DNA of 64,000 nucleotides from Spirochaetia bacterium (GCA_009885105.1 VFLI01000010.1:36549-100548); one strand, 5' to 3'; positions 15,393 to 25,469 are shown, numbered from the stretch's first letter. Translations and numbers: made by a program. Notes: generated by a model from the sequence alone, not told the origin.

Positions 15393-17468
15393 TTACATCG
15401 AGCGCATCAATCCGCGCTGGAAGTACAGCTCCGCCGCTGTATCCATTGGATTGACATCCAAGACTTTCTGGAAGTACTGCAATCCGCCCGCATAATCACG
15501 GTTGATATAACAGTTGATCCCCCGTTCGAAATCTCCTTTGGTTTTATTAAAAAAATCGAACATGTAACCAGATATTCCGTCAAAAACGTGAAAAACAGCC
15601 ACTGTTTCTTTTTTCCCTTTAACGCGCACTCGATCAATAACGCGAAAATTGTATCTAGAAGGATCCGATAGATTCTGCAGTGTCTTTTCACTGATCAAAA
15701 TTGTACATCCGTACTTCTTTGTCAGACTTTCAATACGCGATGCCAGATTGACCGAATCGGAAATTACAGTACTGTCCATTCTCTCCGGCGAACCGATGGT
15801 TCCAAGAATCAAGCGGCCAGTATGCAAACCAATGCCAATGTTGACAGAATCATAACTGGAACGAAGTCGATGCTGATTGTACAGACGCAATTCCCGCTGC
15901 ATTTCGATTGCAGCCTCAAGAGCATTGTCAGCGCTGAAGGGGAAAAGTGCCATGATTGCATCACCAATTAACTTGTCGATGAAGCCTTTATTGCTGCGTA
16001 TAATTGGATTCATTCTTTTAAAGTAGGAATTTAAAAACTTAAATGTTGCCTCAGGCGACATTCCTTCTGACATCTCTGTAAAGGAACGGATATCTGAAAA
16101 CAGGATTGTCATTTCTTTTTCCACATGATCACCCAGTTCGACCTGAGCAATATCCATTCGGTCCAAAAAGCTTAAAAATTCTAGAGGAACAAATCTGCCA
16201 AATGCTTCAACAAGACGCTCGTGGTCTTTGATTGTTTTTTCCTGAAGATCAACTTGCTCGCGTTTCATCGTGTTGATTTTATCTGCCAGACCGAATGACA
16301 GCAATACAACTTCCAAAGCCGATCCGATCTGCATGCTCCATACGGTAAAAAAATTTCTCGGCAAAATCCCAAAAACCCATAAGATGAAGATTGCGGCCCC
16401 AGTAATAAATGCGGAAAAGGAAAGCAAATAGAAGCGCGCTGCTCTAATTTTATTTGCAACACAAATAAATGCGCTGATAAGTGCGGAAGAGAGACCAAAC
16501 CCATTCAATATTCCCAATATAGGCAGACTTACTTTTACATCGATCAATATCGCCGCAGGTATCATTAAAAAAGAGCAAACAATCGAGAGACGCATCAAAT
16601 TGAATATCTTTGGTGTATTCAATGGAGAATTCAAAAAATTAATCGAAAACAAAATAAAAAACAGCAGAGCAAAACTCAGCAAGATAGGCATTGAAAGCTT
16701 TTCCCACCCCAGATAGTTGGGCCAAACGTTTATTTGCGCAAAACCGTTTAAAGACATTTGAATGAGTAAGAAAAATAAAACATACCCTATATAGTATATA
16801 TATGTTCTGTCATATGTGGAAACAAACAAAAATAGGTTGTATATAATCATTACGATCAGGAATCCGTAATAGATTCCCAGTATATATGATTCTGTTCTGG
16901 TTACATCATGAAAATGATCCGGCAACCAAATAAATAACGGAACTTCCATCATCGCATTCGTTACGGCACGTAAATAAATCGTTATTTCCTGATTTTGTTC
17001 TATCGGTACCTTAAAAATAAAATGCCGGTAGGATATCTCGCGACTCTCGACAAGTTCCTGTTCGCCTGTTGATTTCTCTATGTACAAACCATTCCCATCC
17101 GGAATGTACAACCTTAAATGCGCTAGATACGGATTGCGGATTTCCAGCAATAAGAGATTGCTCCTGGTGAGATTCCTGATACGGATACGAAACCAGTGAG
17201 CTTCGGTTGAGAATCCAAAATTCGGAGTTTCCTGTTTCGATTCCTGAAACGCGCTGTCCAATTCTTCTGAAACATCATCTACAGTCAGACTTTTCGTAGG
17301 ATCCACCAGGTAGTATACCCGGCTGCCTATGTTGAGCTCTTCAATCTCAGATGTAACGTTGATTACCGACCGGCCATGCGCTTGTTCATTCTCTGATTCC
17401 TGTGCTGGCAATCTGTTGGAAATACAGAAAAAAAAGAATATGTAAAGAATTATTACTTTGAATCTCAT
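15393..17468 (-). CDS. 7TMR-DISM receptor with adenylate/guanylate cyclase domain
   Basis: About 691 residues. A signal peptide (MRFKVIILYIFFFFC) is followed by a periplasmic 7TMR-DISM type-2 extracellular domain (about 40-185; FGFSTEAHWFRIRIRNL), seven spans (about 195-400), a coiled coil, and a class III cyclase domain (about 430-620) with FSDIRSFTEMSEG, IDKLIGDAIMALFP and SDSVNLASRIE. The two metal Asp are present. A short TPR-like tail (GINCYINRDYAGGLQYFQKVL) ends it. It should bind a periplasmic ligand and make cAMP or cGMP inside. Start choices are ATG 17468 (used), ATG 17486 or GTG 17516; none has a good ribosome site. This architecture is a known leptospiral hallmark. Confidence 0.9.
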   Translation of the reverse strand: MRFKVIILYIFFFFCISNRLPAQESENEQAHGRSVINVTSEIEELNIGSRVYYLVDPTKSLTVDDVSEELDSAFQESKQETPNFGFSTEAHWFRIRIRNLTRSNLLLLEIRNPYLAHLRLYIPDGNGLYIEKSTGEQELVESREISYRHFIFKVPIEQNQEITIYLRAVTNAMMEVPLFIWLPDHFHDVTRTESYILGIYYGFLIVMIIYNLFLFVSTYDRTYIYYIGYVLFFLLIQMSLNGFAQINVWPNYLGWEKLSMPILLSFALLFFILFSINFLNSPLNTPKIFNLMRLSIVCSFLMIPAAILIDVKVSLPILGILNGFGLSSALISAFICVANKIRAARFYLLSFSAFITGAAIFILWVFGILPRNFFTVWSMQIGSALEVVLLSFGLADKINTMKREQVDLQEKTIKDHERLVEAFGRFVPLEFLSFLDRMDIAQVELGDHVEKEMTILFSDIRSFTEMSEGMSPEATFKFLNSYFKRMNPIIRSNKGFIDKLIGDAIMALFPFSADNALEAAIEMQRELRLYNQHRLRSSYDSVNIGIGLHTGRLILGTIGSPERMDSTVISDSVNLASRIESLTKKYGCTILISEKTLQNLSDPSRYNFRVIDRVRVKGKKETVAVFHVFDGISGYMFDFFNKTKGDFERGINCYINRDYAGGLQYFQKVLDVNPMDTAAELYFQRGLMRSM

Positions 17469-17562
17469 TGAAATTAGTCTCGGCATAACGGCGGCGGCCT
17501 GCGAGAAACACCACACATAATAAGAAATAAATTAATTTTTCTATACGAACTCTCAGGCTGCT

Positions 17563-18171
17563 CTATCTGGCAGCTTTCTTCACCGGATACCGGATGATCG
17601 TTCTGTACTCGTTTTCATCGCCTTTAAATATCCAGCCGGGACCTTGCAGATATTCTTCTTCATGAGCGCCGGAAATTTCATACCCGCTTTTTTTAATAAA
17701 TTCCTTTAACTTTTCAATGGTTGGAGTTTCAGCGCTGTACGGACCGACGTGCAGAATTTCCGCGACATCGCCGTACTGCCAGGTCTCCAGCCGCACCTTT
17801 GGTTCTGTTGTTAAATATTCATCCGGCAGAGTTTTCATTTCCGGTGCGGCCGGCAGACCGAAAATTCCCACCCACTGATCCCTGGGGTCTGTCAGCGTGT
17901 TTGTCCAGCGTCCGATCGGCGCGCCTTCCGGAAAATTTTTGTAACTGCCTTTCACCTGGTAGTACAGTTTGAACAGACGGCTGATTGCCGCGCCTGAGGT
18001 CTGGGCGGGATCTCCCTTCATCTCAATCACCATCATGGTGCGGGCTTCTTTCTGAGAGATGGCCGGAGTGCGCAGCGCATCGTAGCGGCTGAGGTCAGGT
18101 CCGCAAAAAGCGGACAGACATACAATGGAACTGATAAAACTTACAGATAAGGCATATCGTATACATTTCAT
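17563..18171 (-). CDS. Secreted GyrI-like small-molecule-binding protein
   Basis: A 202-residue protein. The N-terminus is a signal with a poor lipobox (LSAFC near residue 23), so either lipidation or cleavage is possible. The rest matches the GyrI-like/AraC effector-binding fold: KVRLETWQYGDVAEILHVGPY, followed by FIKKSGYEISGAHEEEYLQG, the typical conserved tail with acidic ligand-site residues. In the family this fold binds small amphipathic molecules, sometimes in transcription regulators; here it is exported and has no DNA-binding part. It lies between two cyclase genes, with more than 50 bases on either side, so an operon is not clear. Confidence 0.75.
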   Translation of the reverse strand: MKCIRYALSVSFISSIVCLSAFCGPDLSRYDALRTPAISQKEARTMMVIEMKGDPAQTSGAAISRLFKLYYQVKGSYKNFPEGAPIGRWTNTLTDPRDQWVGIFGLPAAPEMKTLPDEYLTTEPKVRLETWQYGDVAEILHVGPYSAETPTIEKLKEFIKKSGYEISGAHEEEYLQGPGWIFKGDENEYRTIIRYPVKKAAR

Positions 18172-18231
18172 TATTCCAGAAAAAAAGAGAGTCGGAAATA
18201 AGTCGAATAAATTTCCGTTTGCCGCAGCGAA

Positions 18232-19347
18232 TTACAGCGTTTCCGATTCCACCACCGATTCTAGAAATCGAACCGGGATCATTTCAGTTTTTCCGCGAGC
18301 CTTGAGTGAATGAAGTTTGCTGACCGTAACGGACTCTTGAACACGGCGATAAAGCTCATCCGATATCAAAATTTTACCCGGCATGGAAGCATGCTCCAGA
18401 CGACTGGCAACGTTCACAGCATCTCCCACGAGAGCGTTTTCTTTGCGGTAGGTCCCTCCGACGTTTCCCCGGACTACCTTACCGATATGAATGCCGGTGC
18501 GAACCAGCATCTCAGGAAGATTCTCTTCTTTTCGCTGCGCATTGACCCGGTCAATTGCCAATCTGGAAAGATGAGCGGACCTGACGGCATCGTAAGGTTT
18601 TGCAAACACGGCAAAAATAGAGTCGCCGATATATTTGTCCACATCGCCGTGATTCGCATAAATAATATCAGTGACGGGCGAGAATATGCTGTTCAGAGCT
18701 TGAATCACTTCTTTCGCTGTGCGGTGTTCGCTGAATCTTGTGAACGATTTGATGTCCATAAACATAAACACCATCTCGATCTCCTCATCCGGAATCGATA
18801 TCATTCCCTCCAGCGCTGAGAAGTCGGCCTTCTCCCAGGTGTTCTGCGGAGTGTACTGCTTTATTATTTCCTGCATCATAACCGCGCGGGTGTTCAGAAC
18901 GACGTTGTCAAGATTCCGTTTCTGCAGCAGCTGATTCTGTTCGATGATTTTCTTCCTCTGGAATGCGATCTCAATGTGAGTTTCAATCCTTGTGATCAGT
19001 TCCCGCGTATGGAACGGCTTTGCGATATAATCTCTGGCGCCGGCGACAAGCGCTTTCACAATCATGTCTCCATCACGGCTGGCCGACAAAAAAATTATCG
19101 GCACTTCGCGCATATCGGGAATCATCAGTATCTTCTGGCAGACAATGATTCCATTCTGCCCGCTGAGCTCTTTATCCAGAAGTATGCAGTCCGGTTTAAT
19201 CTCCGGCAGCCGCCGCAGAGCTTCGTCCGGGTCCGAAAAACCAATGACTGAAAAACCGGCCGGCTTTAAGAATTGTTCAATGATTAAAAGTGTATTGAAG
19301 TCATCATCAATGGCCACAATGCACAGGGATTTTTGAGTTTCTGGCAT
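18232..19347 (-). CDS. Response regulator with nucleotide cyclase output domain
   Basis: A 371-residue cytosolic protein. The receiver domain (about 8-125) has the acidic pair in VAIDDDFNT, the phosphorylatable Asp in CILLDKE, Ser in LSASRD and Lys in IAKPF. A helical linker leads to a class III cyclase domain (about 180-365) with FMDIKSFTRFSEH, VDKYIGDSIFAVFA, GIHIGKVVRG and VGDAVNVASRLE. Both metal Asp are present, so phosphorylation probably gates cAMP/cGMP synthesis. No cognate kinase is adjacent. The ATG at 19347 is clear. Confidence 0.92.
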   Translation of the reverse strand: MPETQKSLCIVAIDDDFNTLLIIEQFLKPAGFSVIGFSDPDEALRRLPEIKPDCILLDKELSGQNGIIVCQKILMIPDMREVPIIFLSASRDGDMIVKALVAGARDYIAKPFHTRELITRIETHIEIAFQRKKIIEQNQLLQKRNLDNVVLNTRAVMMQEIIKQYTPQNTWEKADFSALEGMISIPDEEIEMVFMFMDIKSFTRFSEHRTAKEVIQALNSIFSPVTDIIYANHGDVDKYIGDSIFAVFAKPYDAVRSAHLSRLAIDRVNAQRKEENLPEMLVRTGIHIGKVVRGNVGGTYRKENALVGDAVNVASRLEHASMPGKILISDELYRRVQESVTVSKLHSLKARGKTEMIPVRFLESVVESETL

Positions 19348-19405
19348 TTAATTGTTTATGACCGGATGCGGGACTGAACAGGCAATCACTTTTATTATCC
19401 AATCA

Positions 19406-20998
19406 TTATAATTGTATGTCAAAAGCCACTATGAATGCATTACCCGGAAACAATCCGCTTTTCCCGGCGGAATATCCCGAAACGGCCTGTATGCCGTACA
19501 TCGATGCGGGCTGAACCACAGGCTCGAACCGAAACCTTGTGCCGGGCGAAATCTCAAGTCCCACTTCGCCCGTTTCTTTTCCATCCAGGGCCAGATATCG
19601 ATAAATAAATAAACCGGAGAGCAAAAGAGAAAATATTCCGCTGCCCGCGCTCATTTTTGCATAGCGGTGCAGCCGCAACGCCTCCAGACGATTTTTCTCA
19701 AGAAGGTTGTTGTAGTAATAGGCCAGCGCCGGATTGCCCGCAGATGATGCCAGAGCCGTGGACGCCAGAGACAGTTCATAGAATCCGGCCATAACCGGCA
19801 CCATCGGACGGATAGAAGCCTCGACGGCGTCAGCGCGGACAGTCATGTACATCCAGCCGCCGTACCAGCCCAGGGTTGTGATCAGGCAGTAGAAAGAAAG
19901 ATCGCTGTACGTCCAGTCGAATATCGCATAACCAGGATTACGATAAAGGGCCAGTGTATCGCCTTCCGCAAGCTCCGCGTCTATTTCCGCTGTCTTGCCG
20001 TTCTCCAGCTTCACTCCGATAAATCTGTCTATGTGTTTTTCCATGGACAGACGCAGGCGGTGGGTGCCGGGAGGCAGATCGTTTCTTTCCAGCGGTGTTT
20101 TGCCCAGGTATGTCGAATCGAGATATACCATCGCCTCTTCCGGCAAGCTGACAACACGAAGACCCGCTGAATTGTTTTGAAGCGAAAGCGCAATTTCAAA
20201 TTCATTGTCTGCGGCATCCAGAAGTTCTACTCGGCGCGTTGCCGAATTTTTCCCCTCCTGCTCGACGCGAAGCAGATAGGCGCCGGGCTGAAAACTGCCG
20301 TCCACCGGCGTCCGGCCCAGATAAACATCGTCCAGATAGACCCGGGCGCCCGGCTCTTCCGTTTTTACCAAAATCTTTGCCTGCGAAGGCCCCATGAGAT
20401 GATTTTTAACATCGCTTCCCGGTCTGGCAAGATTTCGCAGTATTGTGCGGTCATCCAGACGATAAAGAAATTTGAAGGATGCGCCCTGCATGGCGTCAAA
20501 GAGTTCAATTTCCAGGAAAAGTTCATGCTCTTTTATTTCTTTCTCGTCCGGTTCGTAAATTCGGCCTGTGACAAGATAATGTGCTTTCATTTTCTGAGCC
20601 TGCAGATTCTTTTCAGGGACCAGCATGATTGTATGAGTTTCTTTGGTGAACTCCGGCACAAGCACCGAGAAAGCAACTCTTGCCGGCGTAACAGATCTGT
20701 TCTCCTGGCCCGGACGGTTTGCCGATTGCTGCCGGGGATTTACGTAGAAAGTAACCGCGGGGTCCGCCACGTTGATATACTGCAGTGAGCCGATGGTATC
20801 ACTGAGAATTTTTCCGATCGATGTGCTCAGATAATCGAGCTCTTTTTTTCCGGTTTCATTCCAGAACGGCAAAATCACCAGGCGCCGTTCATGCTCGAAA
20901 AGATATACCGGAGCTTCCTGAGCGACCGCGGCCGGCTGAGTATACAGCGCGGACGAAAGTAAAAAGACACATGTCAGCAGCGTCTTTCGGATAGACAT
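19406..20998 (-). CDS. PEGA-domain envelope protein
   Basis: A 530-residue exported protein with a signal peptide (MSIRKTLLTCVFLLSSALYT). An N-terminal alpha/beta domain (RRLVILPFWNETGKKELDYL) resembles the outer-membrane assembly/FlgO-like nucleotide-free fold seen in many spirochaetal proteins. Two PEGA repeats follow (about 210-345): GARVYLDDVYLGRTPVDG and EAMVYLDSTYLGKTPLERND. A membrane segment near 370 and a further one near 450 anchor the C-terminus. The start lies 1 base after the stop of the DEAD-box helicase, so translation is coupled, although the two functions are not obviously related. PEGA domains are thought to bind surface polysaccharide or cell wall; the role here is unknown. 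Confidence 0.8.
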   Translation of the reverse strand: MSIRKTLLTCVFLLSSALYTQPAAVAQEAPVYLFEHERRLVILPFWNETGKKELDYLSTSIGKILSDTIGSLQYINVADPAVTFYVNPRQQSANRPGQENRSVTPARVAFSVLVPEFTKETHTIMLVPEKNLQAQKMKAHYLVTGRIYEPDEKEIKEHELFLEIELFDAMQGASFKFLYRLDDRTILRNLARPGSDVKNHLMGPSQAKILVKTEEPGARVYLDDVYLGRTPVDGSFQPGAYLLRVEQEGKNSATRRVELLDAADNEFEIALSLQNNSAGLRVVSLPEEAMVYLDSTYLGKTPLERNDLPPGTHRLRLSMEKHIDRFIGVKLENGKTAEIDAELAEGDTLALYRNPGYAIFDWTYSDLSFYCLITTLGWYGGWMYMTVRADAVEASIRPMVPVMAGFYELSLASTALASSAGNPALAYYYNNLLEKNRLEALRLHRYAKMSAGSGIFSLLLSGLFIYRYLALDGKETGEVGLEISPGTRFRFEPVVQPASMYGIQAVSGYSAGKSGLFPGNAFIVAFDIQL

Positions 20999-20999
20999 A

Positions 21000-22745
21000 T
21001 TACCTGTTTTTTTGCTTCTTCTTGAACTTAAAAGTGAATTTTTTCTTAGCCGGAGCGCTTCCGGAGGCCGGAGCGCGCCCCTTTTCTTTATGATCCCGTC
21101 GTTTCGGTTTTTTAGATTTTTTTATGACTCTATCAGCTCCAGGGGAAGGTTTCTTTTCATCCCGCGACGGCGCTGCCGTTCTGTTTTGTTTCTTGAAATT
21201 ACGATTGTCCGAAGCGCCGGATCCCAGTATCTGCTCCGCTCCGTCAAAACGGCCTGGTCTTGAATGTCCTGACCGTGTATGATCCGACCGTGCCTGGTCG
21301 GATCGTGGATATCTCGATCGCGCTTGGCCCGTTCCTGAATGGCCTGTCCTTTCCTGCTGCCCGCCCGGCGATTTCTTATGGATCTGACGATATTTTGTCT
21401 CGTCGAAAGCTTCCCCGTAGGCGAGGGAAAGAAGAGCCGCAATGGCGTCGGCCGGTTCGAAACTTTCCAGAATTCGCTGAGCACCTTCGACAAAAGCGCC
21501 CGCGATTCCCGTCTCAACGGCAAGCGCAAGCTGTTTGTTCAACCGGTCTTTTTTGGCTCCGATGATCTGGTGAATTTCGGGCAGGTCTTCCCGGCGAATG
21601 TCCGAACCGGAAACCCTCTTGATGAAATTCAATTTTCTGTATTCATCGTGCGAAACAAAAGTGACCGCGATTCCTTCCAGACCGGCCCTGCCCGTGCGCC
21701 CGATTCTGTGAATATAATTTTCCGGATTCTGCGGCAGCGAAAAATTTATCACATGGCTGAGACCCTGTATGTCTATTCCCCGGGCCGCGACGTCTGTGGC
21801 GACGAGTATTTTGGTCCGCCGCTGTTTCATCTTGGCCAGAATTTTTTCTCTCTGAAACTGGGTGATATCTCCATGAAGCGCTTCGGCGTCGTATCCGCGG
21901 CCGTTCAATTTTGAGGACAGAGAATCAACTTCAATTTTTGTGCGGCAGAATATGAGGCCGTAAAAATCATCCGCCATATCAATAACACGGCACAGCGCCT
22001 CAAACCGGTCGCGGTCTTCTACCTCAATGTACACCTGTTCCGTGAGGGCCGCGGTAATTACTCCCGGCGCCATTTTAATAATTTTAGTGTCCTTCATGTA
22101 CTTCTGCGCGATCTGCATAATCCTCGCGCTCATCGTTGCGGAGAAAAGAAGCATTCGTCTTTCAGGATTCACACTTCGCAGAATAGTTTCGATGTCTTCA
22201 ACAAAACCCCGGTCGAGCATTTCATCAGCTTCATCAAGAATCATGTATCGCACGGAACTCAGGTTCAGCGTTTTTCGGCGAAGGTGATCCATGACTCGTC
22301 CGGGAGTTCCGACAACAATGTCGATCCCTCTCTTGAGCCGGTGAATCTGTTCTTCCATAGACTGGCCGCCGTACACGGGCAGAACAGACAGACCGCTGTC
22401 GCCGCGAAGAGACAAAAACTCATCACAGATCTGGACAGCCAGCTCACGGGTCGGCGCGAGCACTATAGCCTGCACATGCCCGTGTCCAGCCTCAAGTGTC
22501 TCAATCAGAGGCAGAGCAAATGCGGCTGTTTTTCCAGTGCCCGTCTGCGCCTGGGCTACGATATCCTGTTTTCCTGACAGGAGCAGCGGAATGGTGCGGG
22601 CCTGAACAGGAGTCGGCTCTTCAAAGCCTTTGCTTATGATTGCCGGCAGTGTCCGCGAAAGTCCCAGCGACTCAAATGTAACTTTTTCAGGAGATGTTGT
22701 TCCTTGCGAATCGTGAGGGTTCGGAGGAGATTTTTTTTGATGCAT
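21000..22745 (-). CDS. deaD: DEAD-box ATP-dependent RNA helicase
   Basis: A 581-residue helicase that unwinds RNA duplexes in ribosome assembly or mRNA decay. All motifs are visible: Q-motif region GFEEPTPVQARTIP, AQTGTGKT, PTRELA, GTPGR, DEADEM, FSATMS, RGIDIQG and HRIGRTGR. The C-terminal 150 residues are a disordered, Arg/Ser/His-rich repeat-like stretch (RSDQARSDHTRSGHSRPGR) and a Lys-rich tail, typical of RNA-binding extensions. The long leader (about 80 bases from a TATAAT at 22822-22827) would fit cold-shock style control, but that is inference. It is translationally linked to the downstream PEGA gene. The name DeaD is used in the family sense; RhlE or CsdA are alternatives. Confidence 0.92.
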   Translation of the reverse strand: MHQKKSPPNPHDSQGTTSPEKVTFESLGLSRTLPAIISKGFEEPTPVQARTIPLLLSGKQDIVAQAQTGTGKTAAFALPLIETLEAGHGHVQAIVLAPTRELAVQICDEFLSLRGDSGLSVLPVYGGQSMEEQIHRLKRGIDIVVGTPGRVMDHLRRKTLNLSSVRYMILDEADEMLDRGFVEDIETILRSVNPERRMLLFSATMSARIMQIAQKYMKDTKIIKMAPGVITAALTEQVYIEVEDRDRFEALCRVIDMADDFYGLIFCRTKIEVDSLSSKLNGRGYDAEALHGDITQFQREKILAKMKQRRTKILVATDVAARGIDIQGLSHVINFSLPQNPENYIHRIGRTGRAGLEGIAVTFVSHDEYRKLNFIKRVSGSDIRREDLPEIHQIIGAKKDRLNKQLALAVETGIAGAFVEGAQRILESFEPADAIAALLSLAYGEAFDETKYRQIHKKSPGGQQERTGHSGTGQARSRYPRSDQARSDHTRSGHSRPGRFDGAEQILGSGASDNRNFKKQNRTAAPSRDEKKPSPGADRVIKKSKKPKRRDHKEKGRAPASGSAPAKKKFTFKFKKKQKNR

Positions 22746-22821
22746 ATTGTTTGTTATCAGACCGTAAAACGCGAAGAGCGAAAAATTCTGAAGCTTTGAC
22801 CATGATTTTCAGAAGGGGTCA

Positions 22822-22827
22822 ATTATA
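22822..22827 (-). promoter_or_regulatory. Candidate -10 box for deaD
   Basis: TATAAT on the minus strand lies about 77 bases before the helicase ATG. No good -35 is found 16-18 bases upstream, so support is weak. Confidence 0.25.
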
Positions 22828-22908
22828 CAAGCTTTAATAAAGCGCATGCATTCCCTGAACGGTGAGAGCCGGGCTCCATTGATTTCTATTTCGAATCTAT
22901 TTCATAAC

Positions 22909-23610
22909 TTATTTTTGAGTCCTCTGCTTCAACTCCCCGTAAAAGGTTCGACCGACGGGAATATTCTCGCCTGTTTTTAATTCCAGTTCATACCTGCTGC
23001 CGGCCGACGTACGAATCGATACGGCATAATCCAGATTGACGATACAGGATTTGTGGATACGCAGAAAATTTCCGGGAAGTATTTTTGAAAAAGAGTCCAG
23101 GGTTTTTCTGTGCCGTTCCAAGGCGCCGCCGGAAATATGGATCATAGCGTAATTGTCCCCTCCGCGGAGATATTCGACACGCGAAAGATCAATCAGCTCG
23201 GCGCGGTCGTCTTTTCTGATGGAAAGGTACTTCATATTCCTGCCCGAGGAAATCGTCACGGAATCGAACCGATCCATTGCCTGCTTCAACCTCTGTCTGT
23301 CCAACGGCTTGGGAAGAAAATCCAGCACGCCGTATTCAAAGGCTTCAATGGCCCGATCGGTGTTGGCGGATACCACAATAGTTTGAAATGAATCTGCCGC
23401 CAGCTGGGTAAGCAGCTCAAATCCGTCTCGTTCGTGCAGCTGCAGATCCAGAAACAACAGATCGATGGGATTGTCCTGAATGAAATATTCGGCAGCTGTG
23501 AAAGATCCCAGAACTTTGAGCGAAACAATTCTGCTTCCCGCCAGCTCACGGATTGCCCGCTCCAGTCCGCGAGCGGCAACTGACTCATCTTCGACAATCA
23601 ATATTCGCAC
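22909..23610 (-). CDS. LytTR-type response regulator
   Basis: A 233-residue regulator. The receiver (about 1-120) has the acidic pair in LIVEDES, the phospho-Asp in LLFLDLQLHERDG, Ser in VVSANTD and Lys in FLPKPLD. The DNA-binding LytTR domain (about 135-230) shows VEYLRGGDNYAMIHI, FLRIHKSCIVNL and IPVGRTFYGELK. The start is a GTG at 23610 inside the 3' end of the kinase gene (13-base overlap), so the pair is co-translated. It should bind direct repeats upstream of envelope or signalling genes; none can be named from this window. Confidence 0.93.
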   Translation of the reverse strand: MRILIVEDESVAARGLERAIRELAGSRIVSLKVLGSFTAAEYFIQDNPIDLLFLDLQLHERDGFELLTQLAADSFQTIVVSANTDRAIEAFEYGVLDFLPKPLDRQRLKQAMDRFDSVTISSGRNMKYLSIRKDDRAELIDLSRVEYLRGGDNYAMIHISGGALERHRKTLDSFSKILPGNFLRIHKSCIVNLDYAVSIRTSAGSRYELELKTGENIPVGRTFYGELKQRTQK

Positions 23611-25469
23611 AATTTCTCCCCCGATTTTTGCTCGAAAGAAATCTTCAATTTGACAGTCCAGCCTTTCTCGGCAGGACCCGATTCTATGTCCCAGCGACCT
23701 GGATAGGCTTCCTCCAGACGAGACTGTATGTACCGAAATCCTGTTCCCGACTTCATTTTATCTCCCGTGGAAGTGCCGTTGTTTCGCAAAGAATATACGA
23801 CAGATTCATTTTCTCTTTCCTCAGTCAGAAGAAATATTCCACGACGACGCTCTTTGAGACCGTGCGTTATTCCATTCTCAATCAGTGTATGGATTATAAG
23901 CGGCGGTATTTCCCGGCTCATGTCCAGTCTCTGCGTCCGGAGGCGAAAAATTTTGTCGTGTCGCAGACTCATTATTTCAAGATGAATTCGACACAGTCGA
24001 ATTTCCTCCTTCAAAGAAATAAACGGATGATTGCTGACTTCCAGAACCAGGCGGAGTTCATCCGCCAGAGCGCGCAGGAGCCGCACGGCAAGAGCAGGAT
24101 TTTCTTCCAGCCAGACAATTGAGGCATTGATTGTATTCATGATAAAATGAGGCTGAATATTTTTTTTCAGCAGTTCAAGCTCCAGCCTCACAGAATGAAT
24201 CTCGGATTCCTGCTGCAATCGGGACATACGATACGATTGTTTCAGAGCGCTTTCTTTGTCGCGGTTCATTACACTCATCCGATTTGCCAGTCCAATGGAA
24301 AGCAGGCACATCTCGATGGCCGATCCTATTTGATTTCCATACTCGGTGACAAAATGCGACGGTATGACGCCGAAGGCTTTGAGCCCGTACAGAATTACGC
24401 CGGCAAGAACAAAAATCCAGGCGGCCATGAAATATCGGGCGGGTTCGTAACCCTGCAAAAGGGAGAAGAACCCTGCGACCAGAACTATGACGGAAAATAA
24501 TATCGCCAGGGCGGCAGCCGAGCTTATGGCAAACCGGTAGGACATCACAAAGGACACTGGAATCAGCATCAATAAGATCGTCTGCAGCACGGCAAGCACC
24601 GTATCACTGAGCGGCGTCATTGCCCGGGTATTCAAAAGTTTCCTTACAAAAAAGACTCCCCAGAAAAAAGTCCAGTACACAGTGACAGGCAGACTCAGAT
24701 TTTCCCACCGCGGGGATTCAGGCCAGAGATATTCGAAGGCCAGTCCGTTCAGAATCAACTGCATCGTGCCGTAACCCGTGATGTAGAGAAGATAGTACAG
24801 ATAAGCGCGGTCCCCGATAATAAAAAACAGTATCAGGTTGTATACGGCCAGAACAAGAAGAATACCGTAGTACACTCCAAGCACTATCTGCGTTTCGTGG
24901 TCTTCATCACGAAGCGTTTCGGAATCGGTCAGATACAGAGGAAATTCCAGGACGCCCTGACTTTTGAATCTTAAAAAATATGTTCGCGAAGATTTTGCCT
25001 GTACATTGAGGCGAAAAATAAAATCATGGTGCTTGATTTCACGGCTTTCAAACAAAAAGAGATCGCCCGCCTCCCGAACAGCCCATCCTCCGCGGACTGC
25101 AGGTTCATAGAGGATGATAGAATCAAGGTGCGGGTAAGCGACTCTCAGATAGAGCATGCGGGCGGGACCGGGATTTGTTACTGTAAATTTTGCCCAGTAA
25201 ACATTCTGTGAAAATCCAAAGCTTGGAACCGCCATGGTATTTTTTTCAAAGCGGTAGGCGTATTCAGCGGACGCCGCTTTTGCGATTGTAAGCGCGCCAT
25301 CTGTGTCCGCATAAATGCCAAGATGCGCGCTCAGACTTCCGCCCCGCGGATGTTCGCCGGTAATGTAGGCTCCCTGCTCTGCCAGCAAAGAACCGGTCGA
25401 GAACAAAAGAGTTGACAATAATAATATATTTGTTTTTACATTATTATATTTAATATATTTTATAAACAA
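23598..25469 (-). CDS. 7TMR-DISM receptor fused to LytS-type histidine kinase
   Basis: A 623-residue sensor. A signal peptide is followed by a 7TMR-DISM type-2 extracellular domain (about 40-185; FGFSQNVYWAKFTVTN), seven spans (about 195-390), and a LytS/AlgZ-type kinase: KKNIQPHFIMNTINA with the phospho-His, then the ATPase N-box LIIHTLIENGITHGL and a short GTGF box. It lacks the usual HisKA dimer helices, as is normal for this class. The start is TTG at 25469; no ATG precedes the signal peptide, and the leader is very AT-rich. It pairs with the LytTR regulator that overlaps its end. Confidence 0.92.
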   Translation of the reverse strand: MFIKYIKYNNVKTNILLLSTLLFSTGSLLAEQGAYITGEHPRGGSLSAHLGIYADTDGALTIAKAASAEYAYRFEKNTMAVPSFGFSQNVYWAKFTVTNPGPARMLYLRVAYPHLDSIILYEPAVRGGWAVREAGDLFLFESREIKHHDFIFRLNVQAKSSRTYFLRFKSQGVLEFPLYLTDSETLRDEDHETQIVLGVYYGILLVLAVYNLILFFIIGDRAYLYYLLYITGYGTMQLILNGLAFEYLWPESPRWENLSLPVTVYWTFFWGVFFVRKLLNTRAMTPLSDTVLAVLQTILLMLIPVSFVMSYRFAISSAAALAILFSVIVLVAGFFSLLQGYEPARYFMAAWIFVLAGVILYGLKAFGVIPSHFVTEYGNQIGSAIEMCLLSIGLANRMSVMNRDKESALKQSYRMSRLQQESEIHSVRLELELLKKNIQPHFIMNTINASIVWLEENPALAVRLLRALADELRLVLEVSNHPFISLKEEIRLCRIHLEIMSLRHDKIFRLRTQRLDMSREIPPLIIHTLIENGITHGLKERRRGIFLLTEERENESVVYSLRNNGTSTGDKMKSGTGFRYIQSRLEEAYPGRWDIESGPAEKGWTVKLKISFEQKSGEKLCEY

